Assembly: GCF_003977665.1 (NCBI RefSeq)
Contig: NZ_RYYV01000002.1
Location: forward strand, 62,001-126,000
From: Dyella choica
Lineage (GTDB): Bacteria > Pseudomonadota > Gammaproteobacteria > Xanthomonadales > Rhodanobacteraceae
Length of the DNA stretch: 64,000 nucleotides
Direction of reading: 5' to 3'
The notes beneath the pieces are model-generated. The model saw only the letters and a program-made list of their open reading frames with translations. It made no database searches and was not told the origin of the DNA. Below are positions 44,685 through 53,831 of this stretch, piece by piece; the stretch's first letter is position 1, and each line of letters opens with the position of its first letter. The translations under genes were made by a program, and so were the position numbers.

Positions 44685-45980
44685 ATGAAACAGCCAACTC
44701 GTATCGTCATCGCAGGCGGCGGAATCGCCGGAATTCTGCTTGCAACCAAGCTCGGCGACCAATTGGGCCGAACGGGTGATGCCACCGTAACCCTGATCGA
44801 CCGCAGTCCGACGCATATATGGAAACCGATGTTGCACACCATCGCGGCGGGAACGCGCAATGTGAACCAGCAGAGCGTCATTTATCTCGCCCATGCGCGT
44901 CGACACGGCTTCACGTATCAACCGGGAGAAATGTGCGGCCTCGACCGGGAGCGTCGCGAAGTGCAGCTCGCAGCGATCAATACGCAAGAGGGCAATTTGC
45001 TGATCGAGCCGCGGGCCGTTCCATACGATGTGCTATTGCTGTGCCTGGGCAGCCGCGCGAACGATTTTGGCACGCCTGGCGTCAGGCAGCATTGTCATCT
45101 CATTGACAGCCAACAGCAGGCGGAAACATTCAACGTCGCGTTGCGCGAACGTGCTCTTCGCTGCGCCATCAAAGACGAGCAACTTCGCATTGCGATTGTG
45201 GGCGCAGGTGCGACGGGGGTCGAGTTATCGGCCGAGCTAAGTCGTCTTTTTGAAATCGCTGCCGGCTATCGCGATTCCACGATCAGGGAAAGGATGAGTC
45301 TGACGATTCTTGAGGCGGGACCACGCGTGCTTGCGGCCTTTCCACCGGAGATCTCGTCAGCGAGCCAGCAACGTCTTGAAGACATCGGTTTTCGCGTATT
45401 GACCTCGACGTCAGTCTCGTCAGCGGAACCGGGCGGCTTTCGGTACGGCGACGGGAAACTTGCCGAAGCGGATCTGATGGTATGGGCTGCTGGAGTCAAA
45501 GCACCGGATTTCATGAAACAGCTAGGCGGACTGGAGACCAACCGAGCGAACCAGGTTGTAGTGTCGGGCACGCTACAAGCGCTGCACGATGAGAGCATTT
45601 TTGCTCTCGGCGATTGCGCCGCCCTGACGCCAGAAGGTGCGCAGCGACCGCTTCCTCCTACTGCGCAAGTGGCTACTGAACAGGCCGAGCACCTCGCGCT
45701 CCACCTGCCGGATTGGCTCCGTTACAACAGGCCTGTTCCCTGCTTCCAATTCCAGGATTTCGGATCGCTTGTGTCACTGAGCGACTACGACGCGTTTGGC
45801 AGACTTGGGCGCGTCGGCTTTTTTCCTGGAGGGCTCATTCGAGGACGACTCGCTCAGCTCAGTCACGTCATGTTGTATCGACGTCACCAGCTGGCGCTGC
45901 ACGGCCTTGGGAGAGCGACGCTGCTGTGGATGGCGGAGCAGATCAACCGACTTGCTCAACCAGGTATTCGACTCGCCTGA
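44685..45980 (+). CDS. Type II NADH:quinone oxidoreductase-like FAD enzyme (NDH-2)
   Basis: A 431-aa flavoenzyme with the FAD motif IAGGGIAGILLATKL at the N-terminus, the NAD(P) motif VGAGATGVELSAEL (about 170) and the closing FALGDCAAL flavin-contact motif (about 305), then a C-terminal region from about 380 (RGRLAQLSHVMLYRRHQLAL) that would anchor it to the membrane. It would feed electrons from NADH to quinone without proton pumping, a fit with the non-pumping-type bd oxidase encoded nearby. It is divergent from the 3-hydroxyacyl dehydrogenase. Confidence 0.87.
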   Translation: MKQPTRIVIAGGGIAGILLATKLGDQLGRTGDATVTLIDRSPTHIWKPMLHTIAAGTRNVNQQSVIYLAHARRHGFTYQPGEMCGLDRERREVQLAAINTQEGNLLIEPRAVPYDVLLLCLGSRANDFGTPGVRQHCHLIDSQQQAETFNVALRERALRCAIKDEQLRIAIVGAGATGVELSAELSRLFEIAAGYRDSTIRERMSLTILEAGPRVLAAFPPEISSASQQRLEDIGFRVLTSTSVSSAEPGGFRYGDGKLAEADLMVWAAGVKAPDFMKQLGGLETNRANQVVVSGTLQALHDESIFALGDCAALTPEGAQRPLPPTAQVATEQAEHLALHLPDWLRYNRPVPCFQFQDFGSLVSLSDYDAFGRLGRVGFFPGGLIRGRLAQLSHVMLYRRHQLALHGLGRATLLWMAEQINRLAQPGIRLA

Positions 45981-46129
45981 GGGCTGCACTTTTTTGCCAT
46001 ACCACGCCATGAAATTCCGCTTCGCCCGCGAAAGCCGCGGCTGAATGGGTGTCGGCCGGAAGGGCGGGAACGGATCGGCTTCATGCTACTTGGATGGTGC
46101 CCACGGAATTCATCTGCGAGGGTCGAGAC

Positions 46130-46531
46130 ATGAACAACGATACTAGCGATGATCGTCGCACCCGGATTTCGCCACGCACAGCCGTTGCTGAAATCGCCAA
46201 GGTTCTATGGCATCTGCGCGGCATCCTTGCCATCCTCCTTGTGCTTTTCGTCTTGTTGTCCATGGCCATGTATTACGGCGGAGGGACCGTTGATACGATC
46301 ACCCGAACCCGATCATCGCCAGGCGAAACGTTCTATTTTTGCATGGTCACAGCATTGACCATTGGCTACGGCGACGTCGTGCCAACCACCATACTCGGCC
46401 GGATCATCGCAGTCTTGCTTGGCCTGCAAGGTGTGTTGATGACGGGGGTGATTGCCGGTTCTACGGTGTACGGCATCCAGGCAGCTGCCCAACGGGAGGG
46501 TTTGGGGAGCGCGCACAACCGCGACGGCTAG
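46130..46531 (+). CDS. Two-helix potassium channel family protein
   Basis: A 133-aa protein: short basic N-terminus, transmembrane helix 1 (GILAILLVLFVLLSMAMYYGG), pore helix with selectivity filter TIGYGD (about 81-86), and transmembrane helix 2 (GRIIAVLLGLQGVLMTGVIAG). No RCK or cyclic-nucleotide domain is attached, so gating is unknown. The start MNNDTSDDRR is preferred to a longer one 81 nt upstream that adds no family sequence. Confidence 0.85.
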   Translation: MNNDTSDDRRTRISPRTAVAEIAKVLWHLRGILAILLVLFVLLSMAMYYGGGTVDTITRTRSSPGETFYFCMVTALTIGYGDVVPTTILGRIIAVLLGLQGVLMTGVIAGSTVYGIQAAAQREGLGSAHNRDG

Positions 46532-46564
46532 CCTCAACGCTGCCGCTGATGTGCTGTCAACGCA

Positions 46565-46595
46565 ATTTGGCCGACCAAGTTATGGCCGGCCAAAT
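46565..46595. terminator. Inverted repeat between convergent genes
   Basis: ATTTGGCCG and CGGCCAAAT with a 13-nt loop, in the 70-bp gap between the ends of the K+ channel and flavohemoglobin genes. The A/T-flanked stem suits a bidirectional terminator. Confidence 0.65.
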
Positions 46596-46601
46596 CACAC
46601 C

Positions 46602-47789
46602 TCAGTTCAATTCTTCAGCGGGTCCGAAGAACTCGTATCGGCTTCTATCCTCGGGCACACCCAGTTCGCGCAACGACCGCTTGATGAAAGCCATAAAGGG
46701 CTTCGGTCCCAGGAAATAGGCGTCGAAGTCGCCGCCGGCGGGAAGCCATTGTCGCAGCTGCTCCAGGGTCGGGCGACCTACCCCATCCGGGACAGGCGCC
46801 CCACCCAGTTGAGCCTCTTCATAGACGACGTAGGATTTAAACTGTGCAAAACGAGCACTCCATGCCTTGAGCACATCGGTGAAGGCATCCACCAGCGCAT
46901 TGCGTGCATAGTGAATGAAAATGACATGCCTTTCGCCGCGGCTCAAGGCGGCCTCCGCCATGGCCAGCGTTGGTGTGATACCCACACCCCCACTGATGAG
47001 TACAAGCGGTTTGCCACTTTCGTTGAGGGTGAACTCGCCGGCAGGCGGAAAGACCTGCAGGATGCCTCCCTCAGGCACTTCGTCGTGGAGGAAGTTGGAC
47101 GAGACGCCACTGGGCTCGCGCTTCACGCTGATCCGGTAGCTACACCCGTTGGGTGCAGCCGACAGCGAATAGTTTCGGCGGATTTCCGAGCCATGCACGC
47201 ACAGGCGTAGGCCGATGTACTGGCCTGGCTTAAAGTCGAGCACCGGACCGCCATCGACCGGCTCCAGATAGAACGAGCAGACCTCGGCACTCTCCTTGAC
47301 TTTGCGGGCCACGCGGAACGCTCGTGCACCTCGCCATCCGCCTGGCGCACTCGCCAGTGCATCGTAAGCTTTACGCTCGGCGCCCATTAGAATATCGGCA
47401 AGCTGTTGATAGGCCACTCCCCATGCTTCGACGACCGCGTCGGTCGCGACCTCCGGGCCTAGCACCTCCCGAATGGCACGCAGTAGACAGGTGCCCACGA
47501 TCGGGTAGTACTCGGGCAGGATTTGCAGTGCAACGTGCTTGTTGACGATTCGCGCGGCAAGCGGGCCGAGCGCTTCGAGATGGTCGATGTTACGCGCGTA
47601 CGTGAGAACGGCCTCGGCAAGCGCGCGTTGCTGGGAACCGCTGGTTTGGTGAGACTGGTTGAACAGCGGGCGCACCTGCGGATACCCCTGGAGCATCAGC
47701 TTATAGAAGTGTTTGGTGAGTGCTTCGCCGCCTGTTTCCAGCAGCGGAACAGTGGCCTTTATGATGTCGCGTTGAGCGTTGGTTAGCAT
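46602..47789 (-). CDS. hmp: Flavohemoglobin (nitric oxide dioxygenase)
   Basis: A 395-aa protein with a globin domain (1-140) showing the proximal-His block NKHVALQILPEYYPIVG, an FAD domain with RRNYSLSAAPN (about 205) and an NAD domain with ISGGVGITPTLAMAE (about 267) and a C-terminal YEFFGPAEEL. It oxidises NO to nitrate with O2 and NADH. It is 116 bp after the crotonase gene on the same strand, so it may be read through from that operon or have its own promoter. No NsrR-type site was identified. Confidence 0.93.
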   Translation of the reverse strand: MLTNAQRDIIKATVPLLETGGEALTKHFYKLMLQGYPQVRPLFNQSHQTSGSQQRALAEAVLTYARNIDHLEALGPLAARIVNKHVALQILPEYYPIVGTCLLRAIREVLGPEVATDAVVEAWGVAYQQLADILMGAERKAYDALASAPGGWRGARAFRVARKVKESAEVCSFYLEPVDGGPVLDFKPGQYIGLRLCVHGSEIRRNYSLSAAPNGCSYRISVKREPSGVSSNFLHDEVPEGGILQVFPPAGEFTLNESGKPLVLISGGVGITPTLAMAEAALSRGERHVIFIHYARNALVDAFTDVLKAWSARFAQFKSYVVYEEAQLGGAPVPDGVGRPTLEQLRQWLPAGGDFDAYFLGPKPFMAFIKRSLRELGVPEDRSRYEFFGPAEELN

Positions 47790-47905
47790 AGGTATCTACT
47801 TCGTGAGCGAGCCGCGCATGGGCATCCACAGCGCGATGACTGTGTTGCGTGAATCCGGCTTTAGAGGGATGACGAACGCCGCGAGTACGAACTATTCCGC
47901 CGTCA

Positions 47906-48676
47906 CTACACTGCGCTCTTCGCAAAATGGGGCGCACGCTTCTCCAGGAAAGCCGTAAGCGCTTCCTTGGCGTCTGCCGAGACCACCTGCTCAAAGAACA
48001 CTTGGTTTTCATTCTTCATGGCTTCTTTGATTGGGCCAATCGAAGCCTGCTTCAGAAGCTGCCTGCTCGCCTGCAACGCGCTGCTCGGCTTTGCCGCCAG
48101 CTTCTCTGCCGTTGCAGTAGCAGTGGCGAGCAGGTCACCGTCAGGCACCACGCGAGTCACCAGGCCCAACTCCGCCGCATGCTGGGCGGTGAAAGGTTCT
48201 CCGAGCAGGTACAGTTCCGCTGCCCGGAGATAGCCCGCGCGCGCCGGTATCGAATAGCTCGAACCGAATTCCGGCACCAACGCCAGATTGATGAACGGCA
48301 ATACGAATTTCGTGCTCTCACCCGCGTAGACGAAGTCGCAGTGGGTCAGCATCGTGGTTCCTCCACCGACCGCCGCGCCTTGCACGGCCACGACGATCGG
48401 CTTGCTGAAGGCGACCAGCGCATCCATCAGGATGCCCTGCGGGAACGCGTTCGGCCCGGGGGGATGATGGAGGAAATCCACGACGTCGTTGCCGGCGCAA
48501 AACGCGCTTCCGGCACCATGCCATAGCACGACTCGGATTGCGTCGTCCTTGTCGGCTTCGTTGAAGATCTCGGCCAGGCTCGTGTACATGTCGTTCGTCA
48601 TCGCGTTCTTCTGGGCCGGACGATTGAGCTGGACGCGCAAGATCGCGCCGGAACGCTCGGTAATGATGTCGCTCAT
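47906..48676 (-). CDS. Crotonase-fold enoyl-CoA isomerase/hydratase-like protein
   Basis: A 256-aa crotonase. Oxyanion-hole segments are FCAGNDVVDFL and QGAAVGGGTTMLTHCDFVYA. The first catalytic Glu of hydratases is Thr here (GGGTTML), while a Glu remains in LALVPEFGSSY. That pattern is seen in delta3,delta2-enoyl-CoA isomerases rather than in hydratases. Third gene of the crotonase-CaiB-crotonase operon, 75 bp after the CoA-transferase. Confidence 0.85.
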   Translation of the reverse strand: MSDIITERSGAILRVQLNRPAQKNAMTNDMYTSLAEIFNEADKDDAIRVVLWHGAGSAFCAGNDVVDFLHHPPGPNAFPQGILMDALVAFSKPIVVAVQGAAVGGGTTMLTHCDFVYAGESTKFVLPFINLALVPEFGSSYSIPARAGYLRAAELYLLGEPFTAQHAAELGLVTRVVPDGDLLATATATAEKLAAKPSSALQASRQLLKQASIGPIKEAMKNENQVFFEQVVSADAKEALTAFLEKRAPHFAKSAV

Positions 48677-48751
48677 GGGTTGTTCCTCGTTTGTCGCTTT
48701 TCGATGTTTACAGGTGACGCATCAGCGCTACCCGCCTTTCGAGATGATGGT

Positions 48752-49975
48752 TTAGGCCGCGCGATCTTTGGCTTTCGGCACCGCCCCACTCGTGCGCAGC
48801 GCCTCGATGCCCTTCGCGTCAAATCCCAGGTCACGCAGGATCTCTTCGGTGTGCTCACCCAGATCGGGCGCGCGCCGCGCCGGCACCTTGTCAACGCCAT
48901 GCACCTGGATCGGACTGCTGATGGTCGTGGTCAGCTTGCCGGCGCCCTCGATCGGCACGGTGATCCCGTTCAACGCAAGTTGGGGATCGTTGATCACCTC
49001 CTGCGGCCCGCGGACCTCGCCGAACGTGACGTGCACGCCGCCGAACACTTCATGCCAGTGCGCCATCGGCTGTGAGGCGAAGAGCTCGTCGAGGATGGCC
49101 GCGAGAATCGGCATGTTGGCAATCAGCTTCGCGGGATCCGTGAACCGCGGGTCCGTAAGCAGGTCCGCTCGGCCGATGGCGCTCGCCACCGCAGGCAGTT
49201 TGTCGGGCGTGATGACTAGGACGAACCAGGCGCCGTCGGCCGACTGATAAACGTTCATCGCGGCGTTGGCCGGATGCTTGCGATCGTGCATCGGCGGAAA
49301 CGTGGCGCCGACGAGCGCGCCTTGAATGGACACACTCGCCGACCACACCCCCTCGGCGAGCAGCGAGGTCGTGACATACGATCCCTTGCCGGTCTTCTCG
49401 CGCCGATAAAGGGCCGTGACGATCGCCGAATACAAGCCCATGGCCGTGGCGTTGTCGCCACTACCGCTCACCGGCCAGGTTGGCGGTGCACCGGCGTCGC
49501 GAGTCATCGACAGCAGGCCACTGCGCGCCCAGTAGGCGGTGAGGTCGAAGCCCGGGAGGGTGGCGTCCGGCCCTTTTTCACCGAAACCCGTCAGATCCGC
49601 GTAGATCAGGCGCGGATTCCACGCCGCCACGCTATCGTATTCTAGTCCCAGCTTTTTGCGCGCCGGGTGCGGTGTGTTGATGATGAACACATCCGCCCAC
49701 TTCACGAGCTCTTGTACGACCGCTTGAGAGCTCGGAGATTTCAAGTCCAGCGTGATGCTGCGCTTGTTGCGGTTGGCCAGATGCCACGCGTAGGCCTCCT
49801 CGGAATTCGGTAGGACCGGAAGCTTGTGGGCGTATCGCCACGCGTCACCAGTCGGCGGCTCGACCTTGATTACGTCGGCGCCGAAATCGCCGAGGACCAC
49901 CGCGGCGCCTGGAGCGGCGACGTAGCTCGAAAAATCCAGGACCTTCAGGCCCGAGAAAATGTTGTCATTGGACAT
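48752..49975 (-). CDS. CaiB/BaiF-family (class III) CoA-transferase
   Basis: A 407-aa CoA transferase starting MSNDNIFSGLKVLDFSSYVA. Family blocks: APGAAVVLGDFGADVIKVEPP, NRNKRSITLDLKSP, ADLTGFGEKGPDATLPGFDL and HTEEILRDLGFD at the C-terminus. It should move CoA between a carboxylic acid and a CoA thioester, activating the substrate of the flanking crotonases. The start was placed at 49975 because the extra upstream residues have the wrong composition for the family. Confidence 0.9.
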   Translation of the reverse strand: MSNDNIFSGLKVLDFSSYVAAPGAAVVLGDFGADVIKVEPPTGDAWRYAHKLPVLPNSEEAYAWHLANRNKRSITLDLKSPSSQAVVQELVKWADVFIINTPHPARKKLGLEYDSVAAWNPRLIYADLTGFGEKGPDATLPGFDLTAYWARSGLLSMTRDAGAPPTWPVSGSGDNATAMGLYSAIVTALYRREKTGKGSYVTTSLLAEGVWSASVSIQGALVGATFPPMHDRKHPANAAMNVYQSADGAWFVLVITPDKLPAVASAIGRADLLTDPRFTDPAKLIANMPILAAILDELFASQPMAHWHEVFGGVHVTFGEVRGPQEVINDPQLALNGITVPIEGAGKLTTTISSPIQVHGVDKVPARRAPDLGEHTEEILRDLGFDAKGIEALRTSGAVPKAKDRAA

Positions 49976-50009
49976 GGGATTTCTCTCAGTGAGTTGCGTT
50001 ACGGCTGCT

Positions 50010-50861
50010 TCAGCGGTCGCGGAACTGGGGCGCACGTTTTTCGAGGAAGGCGGACGTGCCCTCCTTCTTGTCTTCCGTCCCGGCGCACAGCCCGAAGTAG
50101 GCGGCTTCGATGGCGAAGCCCTCGCTCTGAATCCCATTCAATCCTTGGTTTACCGCGTCGAGCGATAGCTTTATGCCGATAGGCGCGTTCGCAGCGATCG
50201 TGTTCAAGATGGCTTCTGCACGCGCAATGAGATCGGCTGCAGCAACGACTTCGTTGACTAGCCCGATGCGATAGGCCTCCTGCGCGCTGATGACGTCTCC
50301 GCAAAGAATGAGCTGAAGCGCGCGGCCCTTGCCAACCAGGCGCGGCAGTCGCTGCGTGCCGCCACCGCCGGGAAGCAATCCCAGCTTGACCTCGGGCTGG
50401 CCGAACTTCGCGTGCTCGGCGGCGATGCGAATGGTGCATGCCATGGCCGTTTCGCAGCCGCCGCCGAGTGCGAAACCGTTGATCGCCGCGATCACCGGCT
50501 TGCCCAAATTTTCGATCAGGTCGAGCACTCCCTGCCCGAAGCGGCTCGACTGCTCCGCTTCGACTGCGGTCGCGTGCGCAAGCTCGCTGATGTCGGCACC
50601 GGCGACAAATGCCTTGTCGCCCGCGCCGGTAAGAATGACGCCGCGCACATCGGCGGAGTCGCGCGCTTCCTCGAAAGCCGTTCGCAAATCCTTCCATGTC
50701 TGCGCGCTCAGGGCGTTGAGCACCTTGGGCCGGTTGATGGTCACATAAGCGATCGCGCCACGCTTCTCGTACTGGACGTTGGCGAGCGTCAGTGCTGTTG
50801 TCGATGCATCGGCAGGCGCTGCCGTGGGCGAAGTTACGGGTGTGGATGTTGTCGATGACAT
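50010..50861 (-). CDS. Enoyl-CoA hydratase
   Basis: A 283-aa crotonase with about 25 extra Ser/Thr/Pro/Ala residues before the fold (starting MSSTTSTPVTSPTAAP). Both catalytic Glu residues are present: GGGCETAMACT and QPEVKLGLLPGGGGTQ, with oxyanion-hole motif FVAGADISEL. It therefore looks like an active hydratase, unlike the second crotonase in the operon. First gene of the operon, with a hairpin and a copy of the shared palindromic motif upstream. Confidence 0.88.
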   Translation of the reverse strand: MSSTTSTPVTSPTAAPADASTTALTLANVQYEKRGAIAYVTINRPKVLNALSAQTWKDLRTAFEEARDSADVRGVILTGAGDKAFVAGADISELAHATAVEAEQSSRFGQGVLDLIENLGKPVIAAINGFALGGGCETAMACTIRIAAEHAKFGQPEVKLGLLPGGGGTQRLPRLVGKGRALQLILCGDVISAQEAYRIGLVNEVVAAADLIARAEAILNTIAANAPIGIKLSLDAVNQGLNGIQSEGFAIEAAYFGLCAGTEDKKEGTSAFLEKRAPQFRDR

Positions 50862-50882
50862 GTTGATCTCTCGTTCTAGCTT

Positions 50883-50911
50883 GCGCACCGGCGTAAAGCG
50901 CGCCGGCACGC
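50883..50911 (-). repeat. Hairpin element resembling the one at 43411
   Basis: CACCGGCG-TAAAGCG-CGCCGGCACGCTTGC. Stem, loop and 3' flank match the 43411 element (AGCCGGCG-AATAGCG-CGCCGGCTCGCTTGC) at most positions. It lies in the probable 5' leader of the enoyl-CoA hydratase, 22 bp before the start. Confidence 0.5.
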
Positions 50912-50954
50912 TTGCGTTCCCATGAAGAACTACTTTAGGCGCCGACCGTGATCG

Positions 50955-50993
50955 ACTCTATTGCACGATGGTATTGGCGATACTTTCGTATCG
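50955..50993 (-). promoter_or_regulatory. Conserved palindromic motif, site C
   Basis: Read on the minus strand: ATACGAAAGTATCGCC then AATACCATCGTGCAATAGAG. It lies about 93 bp upstream of the hydratase start. The rest of the 435-bp gap (50862-51296) holds only the hairpins listed separately. Confidence 0.58.
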
Positions 50994-51259
50994 TCGTTGA
51001 GCAATGTCATGGAACTCGGTGGATTGATCGATTCAAACCAGTTGCGTTCCGTCATGGCATAGCAGGCAATGCCATGCGGCCTGAGCATGGCTTGATCCGT
51101 AGACCTGCACTTTGCGCGCCAGGCTCATACTTGCATTCGCACGGAAGGTGCATGCGCCGCAGCGCCGGCGCTATCGCTTGAGCAAATGCACCGTGTCGCC
51201 ATCACGCATTTATCGACGGTGGATTGCCCGGGCAAAGCGGCATACGTGACGTCAATGGC

Positions 51260-51285
51260 CATCGCCTCGCTGGTCCGAGGCGATG
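51260..51285 (-). terminator. Hairpin after the bd oxidase operon
   Basis: CATCGCCTCG and CGAGGCGATG (10-bp perfect stem, 6-nt loop) 12 nt past the stop of the subunit II gene. No marked T-run. Confidence 0.7.
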
Positions 51286-51296
51286 TGCGTGTTCAT

Positions 51297-52292
51297 CTAG
51301 TGTTCGGCAGAAATCACTTTCCCGCTGAAACTTTGATACTGATAGACGTTATAGGTAATCATGATCGGCAAGACCATGCCGATGCCAAGCAGCATGAATA
51401 CCAAAGTGCTGCTGTCTGATGCCGCGGCCGCTACGGTGAGGTGGCCTGGCACGAGATCGGGGAACAAGGAGACAGCAAGCCCGATAAACGATGTCAGGAA
51501 AAGCACCCTCGATCCATTGAACGGACCATAGTCGCCACCCTTGGCTATGGAGTAGACGACATAGCAGGACACGGCAGCTGCGATAACGCCGAGGAAAATA
51601 AGCACATGAAATACGCCTGGGTCTGTCCAGCGTGCGCTTCCAACGGGACTGATGACACGGGTGCCGATCGTTACGACAATCGCGCAGCCCACCGTCGCGC
51701 ACAACGCAATGATGGAATACATGCGCGCTGTGCGTTGTAGCCAACCAGCGGTCTTCCTCACCAACCACGTGGCACCAAGCAACGCGTAACCGGATACCAC
51801 GCCAATCACCGTGATGAAAACAAACCCGAGACTGAGAGTGCCCGCCTGTAAGCCGGTAAGCAGTTTGCCCAGAACAATGCCTTGGGCTATGGCCGCTAGC
51901 AGGCTACCCAAACCGAAAACCCGGTCCCACAGCAATTTGTACTTAGGCCCCGCAGCATGCCGGAATTCAATCGCCGCACCACGCATGATCAGGCTGGCAA
52001 TCAGCAACATGACCGTGCCGTAGAGATTCGATAGCAGCATGGCGTAGGCCGCCGGAAAGGCGCCAAATAAGGCGCCCCCGAGAGCTACGAGCCAAGTCTC
52101 GTTGGCACCCCAGACCTGTCCGATCGATTCGATCATCATATTGCGATCCGTCTCGCTCTCCCGCGGGCGAAACAGGCTGAGAATGCCGACGCCCAGGTCA
52201 AAGCCATCGGTGATGACGTACAAGATGAGCATGAGTCCGAGCAGACCGAACCATGCATGCATCAACAAACTCTCGGTTACAGCGTTATTCAT
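51297..52292 (-). CDS. cydB: Cytochrome bd-type quinol oxidase subunit II (CIO type)
   Basis: A 331-aa membrane protein with about nine hydrophobic helices. The N-terminal WFGLLGLMLILYVITDGFDL then GVGIL is the defining CydB stretch, and WGANETWLVALGGALFGAFP is also conserved. It is shorter than E. coli CydB (about 379), as in cyanide-insensitive oxidases. It pairs with subunit I encoded 30 bp upstream. No cydX-like small ORF is evident after it. Confidence 0.92.
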   Translation of the reverse strand: MNNAVTESLLMHAWFGLLGLMLILYVITDGFDLGVGILSLFRPRESETDRNMMIESIGQVWGANETWLVALGGALFGAFPAAYAMLLSNLYGTVMLLIASLIMRGAAIEFRHAAGPKYKLLWDRVFGLGSLLAAIAQGIVLGKLLTGLQAGTLSLGFVFITVIGVVSGYALLGATWLVRKTAGWLQRTARMYSIIALCATVGCAIVVTIGTRVISPVGSARWTDPGVFHVLIFLGVIAAAVSCYVVYSIAKGGDYGPFNGSRVLFLTSFIGLAVSLFPDLVPGHLTVAAAASDSSTLVFMLLGIGMVLPIMITYNVYQYQSFSGKVISAEH

Positions 52293-52322
52293 GACTATCT
52301 CCGGTTGAACGGCACGGCGGGA

Positions 52323-53714
52323 TCAATACCCAATCGCTGTGGAGTTGGGGTCGGCGCGCTTTGGATCGGCAGGTGGCACAAGAGTCAGATCGGGCCCCTG
52401 CTTTAGCCACTTGCGCGCAAAAATGAAGAACGACGCCGCCAGCACTACGAAGAACATGGCGAACATGACGATGCTTGCACTCACTGAACTGGCCGGCACG
52501 TTGGATACGGCATCCTTGGTTCTCATCAGGCCGTAGACGACCCATGGCTGGCGACCCACTTCACGGACGATCCATCCGCACTCCACAGCGATATAGGGCA
52601 AAGGAATCGCCAGTACCCAGGCAAGCAGCAATTTGCGTTGCGCCAGGAGTGCGTCGGGCTGCCGCCGCGATTTGTACACGGCGTATGAAGTCCAGAACGC
52701 CAAGCCCATCAGAAGAAAACCGACGCCCGCCATCACGCGAAATGCGTAGTAAAGCAGTGGCAACATCGGCGGTTGATCGGCTACGGCAAAATCGGTCAGT
52801 CCCTTCACCTGGCCATGTGGCGAATGCGTCGCCAGCATGCTCAGCATGCCTGGTACTTCGAGCGACCAGTCATTGGCTTGCTTCGCCTGGTTGGGCCAGG
52901 CCAGCAGCGACCAGTCCGCACCCGTTCCTGGCGCGTTGGTATGCCAATGCCCTTCGATAGCAGCTCCCTTGGCGGGTTGCGTGGCAAATACATCATAACC
53001 ACTTCCGTCGCCCAGCCAGATTTGAATGGGTGCCACAATGGCCAACAGCACGAGCGCAAGCTTGAACGAGTGCAAAAAGAAATCCGAGTTGCGGCGCTTC
53101 AACATGTAATACGCCGAGACGCCCGCTACCACGACAAATCCGGTTTCAAGCGCAGCGAACCACATATGCGACACGCCCCATGGCATATCGGGATTGAAGA
53201 TGGCACTGACGTAATCGGTTACAGCCAGCTTGCCATCCACGACGGAAACGCCGGCGGGCGTCTGCAGCCAGGAATTGGCCACCATGATCCAAAACACCGA
53301 AATCGATGAGCCAAGCGCCACCATCGTCGTGGCAAAAAGATGCACACCCTTGGACACGCGTCCCCAGCCGAACATCACAATGCCGAAAAAGCCGGCCTCC
53401 AGCATGAAAGCCATCGCGCCTTCGAATCCGAGTATGTTTCCGAAAAACTGCCCGGCGTACTGGGAAAACCTCGCCCAATTGGTTCCAAACTGGAACTCCA
53501 AGGGAATACCCGTTACCACGCCGACGGTAAAATTCAGCAGCAGCAACTTGCTCCAGAAACGCGCGTGCCGATACCAGACGATATTGCCCGTGCGCACCCA
53601 GAGCGATTCCACGACGCACAAGTAAGCGGAAAGGCTGATCGTGAGTATCGGCCAAAGGATGTGAAAGATGGTCGTTAGGGCAAACTGGCCGCGCGCAAGG
53701 TCCAAAGCTGACAT
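52323..53714 (-). CDS. cydA: Cytochrome bd-type quinol oxidase subunit I (CIO type)
   Basis: A 463-aa protein starting MSALDLARGQFALTTIFHIL, with the haem ligand His18 in that block, the EFQFGTNW and MFGWGRVSKGVH segments, and the quinol-site GWIVREVGRQPWVVYGLMRT. The Q loop is short compared with E. coli CydA (522 aa), which is the hallmark of cyanide-insensitive oxidases. It reduces O2 with quinol electrons at low oxygen or under respiratory stress, without proton pumping. A longer frame upstream adds a Cys-rich sequence and was rejected. Confidence 0.93.
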   Translation of the reverse strand: MSALDLARGQFALTTIFHILWPILTISLSAYLCVVESLWVRTGNIVWYRHARFWSKLLLLNFTVGVVTGIPLEFQFGTNWARFSQYAGQFFGNILGFEGAMAFMLEAGFFGIVMFGWGRVSKGVHLFATTMVALGSSISVFWIMVANSWLQTPAGVSVVDGKLAVTDYVSAIFNPDMPWGVSHMWFAALETGFVVVAGVSAYYMLKRRNSDFFLHSFKLALVLLAIVAPIQIWLGDGSGYDVFATQPAKGAAIEGHWHTNAPGTGADWSLLAWPNQAKQANDWSLEVPGMLSMLATHSPHGQVKGLTDFAVADQPPMLPLLYYAFRVMAGVGFLLMGLAFWTSYAVYKSRRQPDALLAQRKLLLAWVLAIPLPYIAVECGWIVREVGRQPWVVYGLMRTKDAVSNVPASSVSASIVMFAMFFVVLAASFFIFARKWLKQGPDLTLVPPADPKRADPNSTAIGY

Positions 53715-53831
53715 GTCGGTTACTCGATCAATGGGGGAAAGCGAAATCCCGGCGGAACTGGCGCAGCATTCGATGGTGCACAACAGCTTCGCTGGGGGCG
53801 CGGGATCGCAGCGGATGATCGGTGGGCGGCG

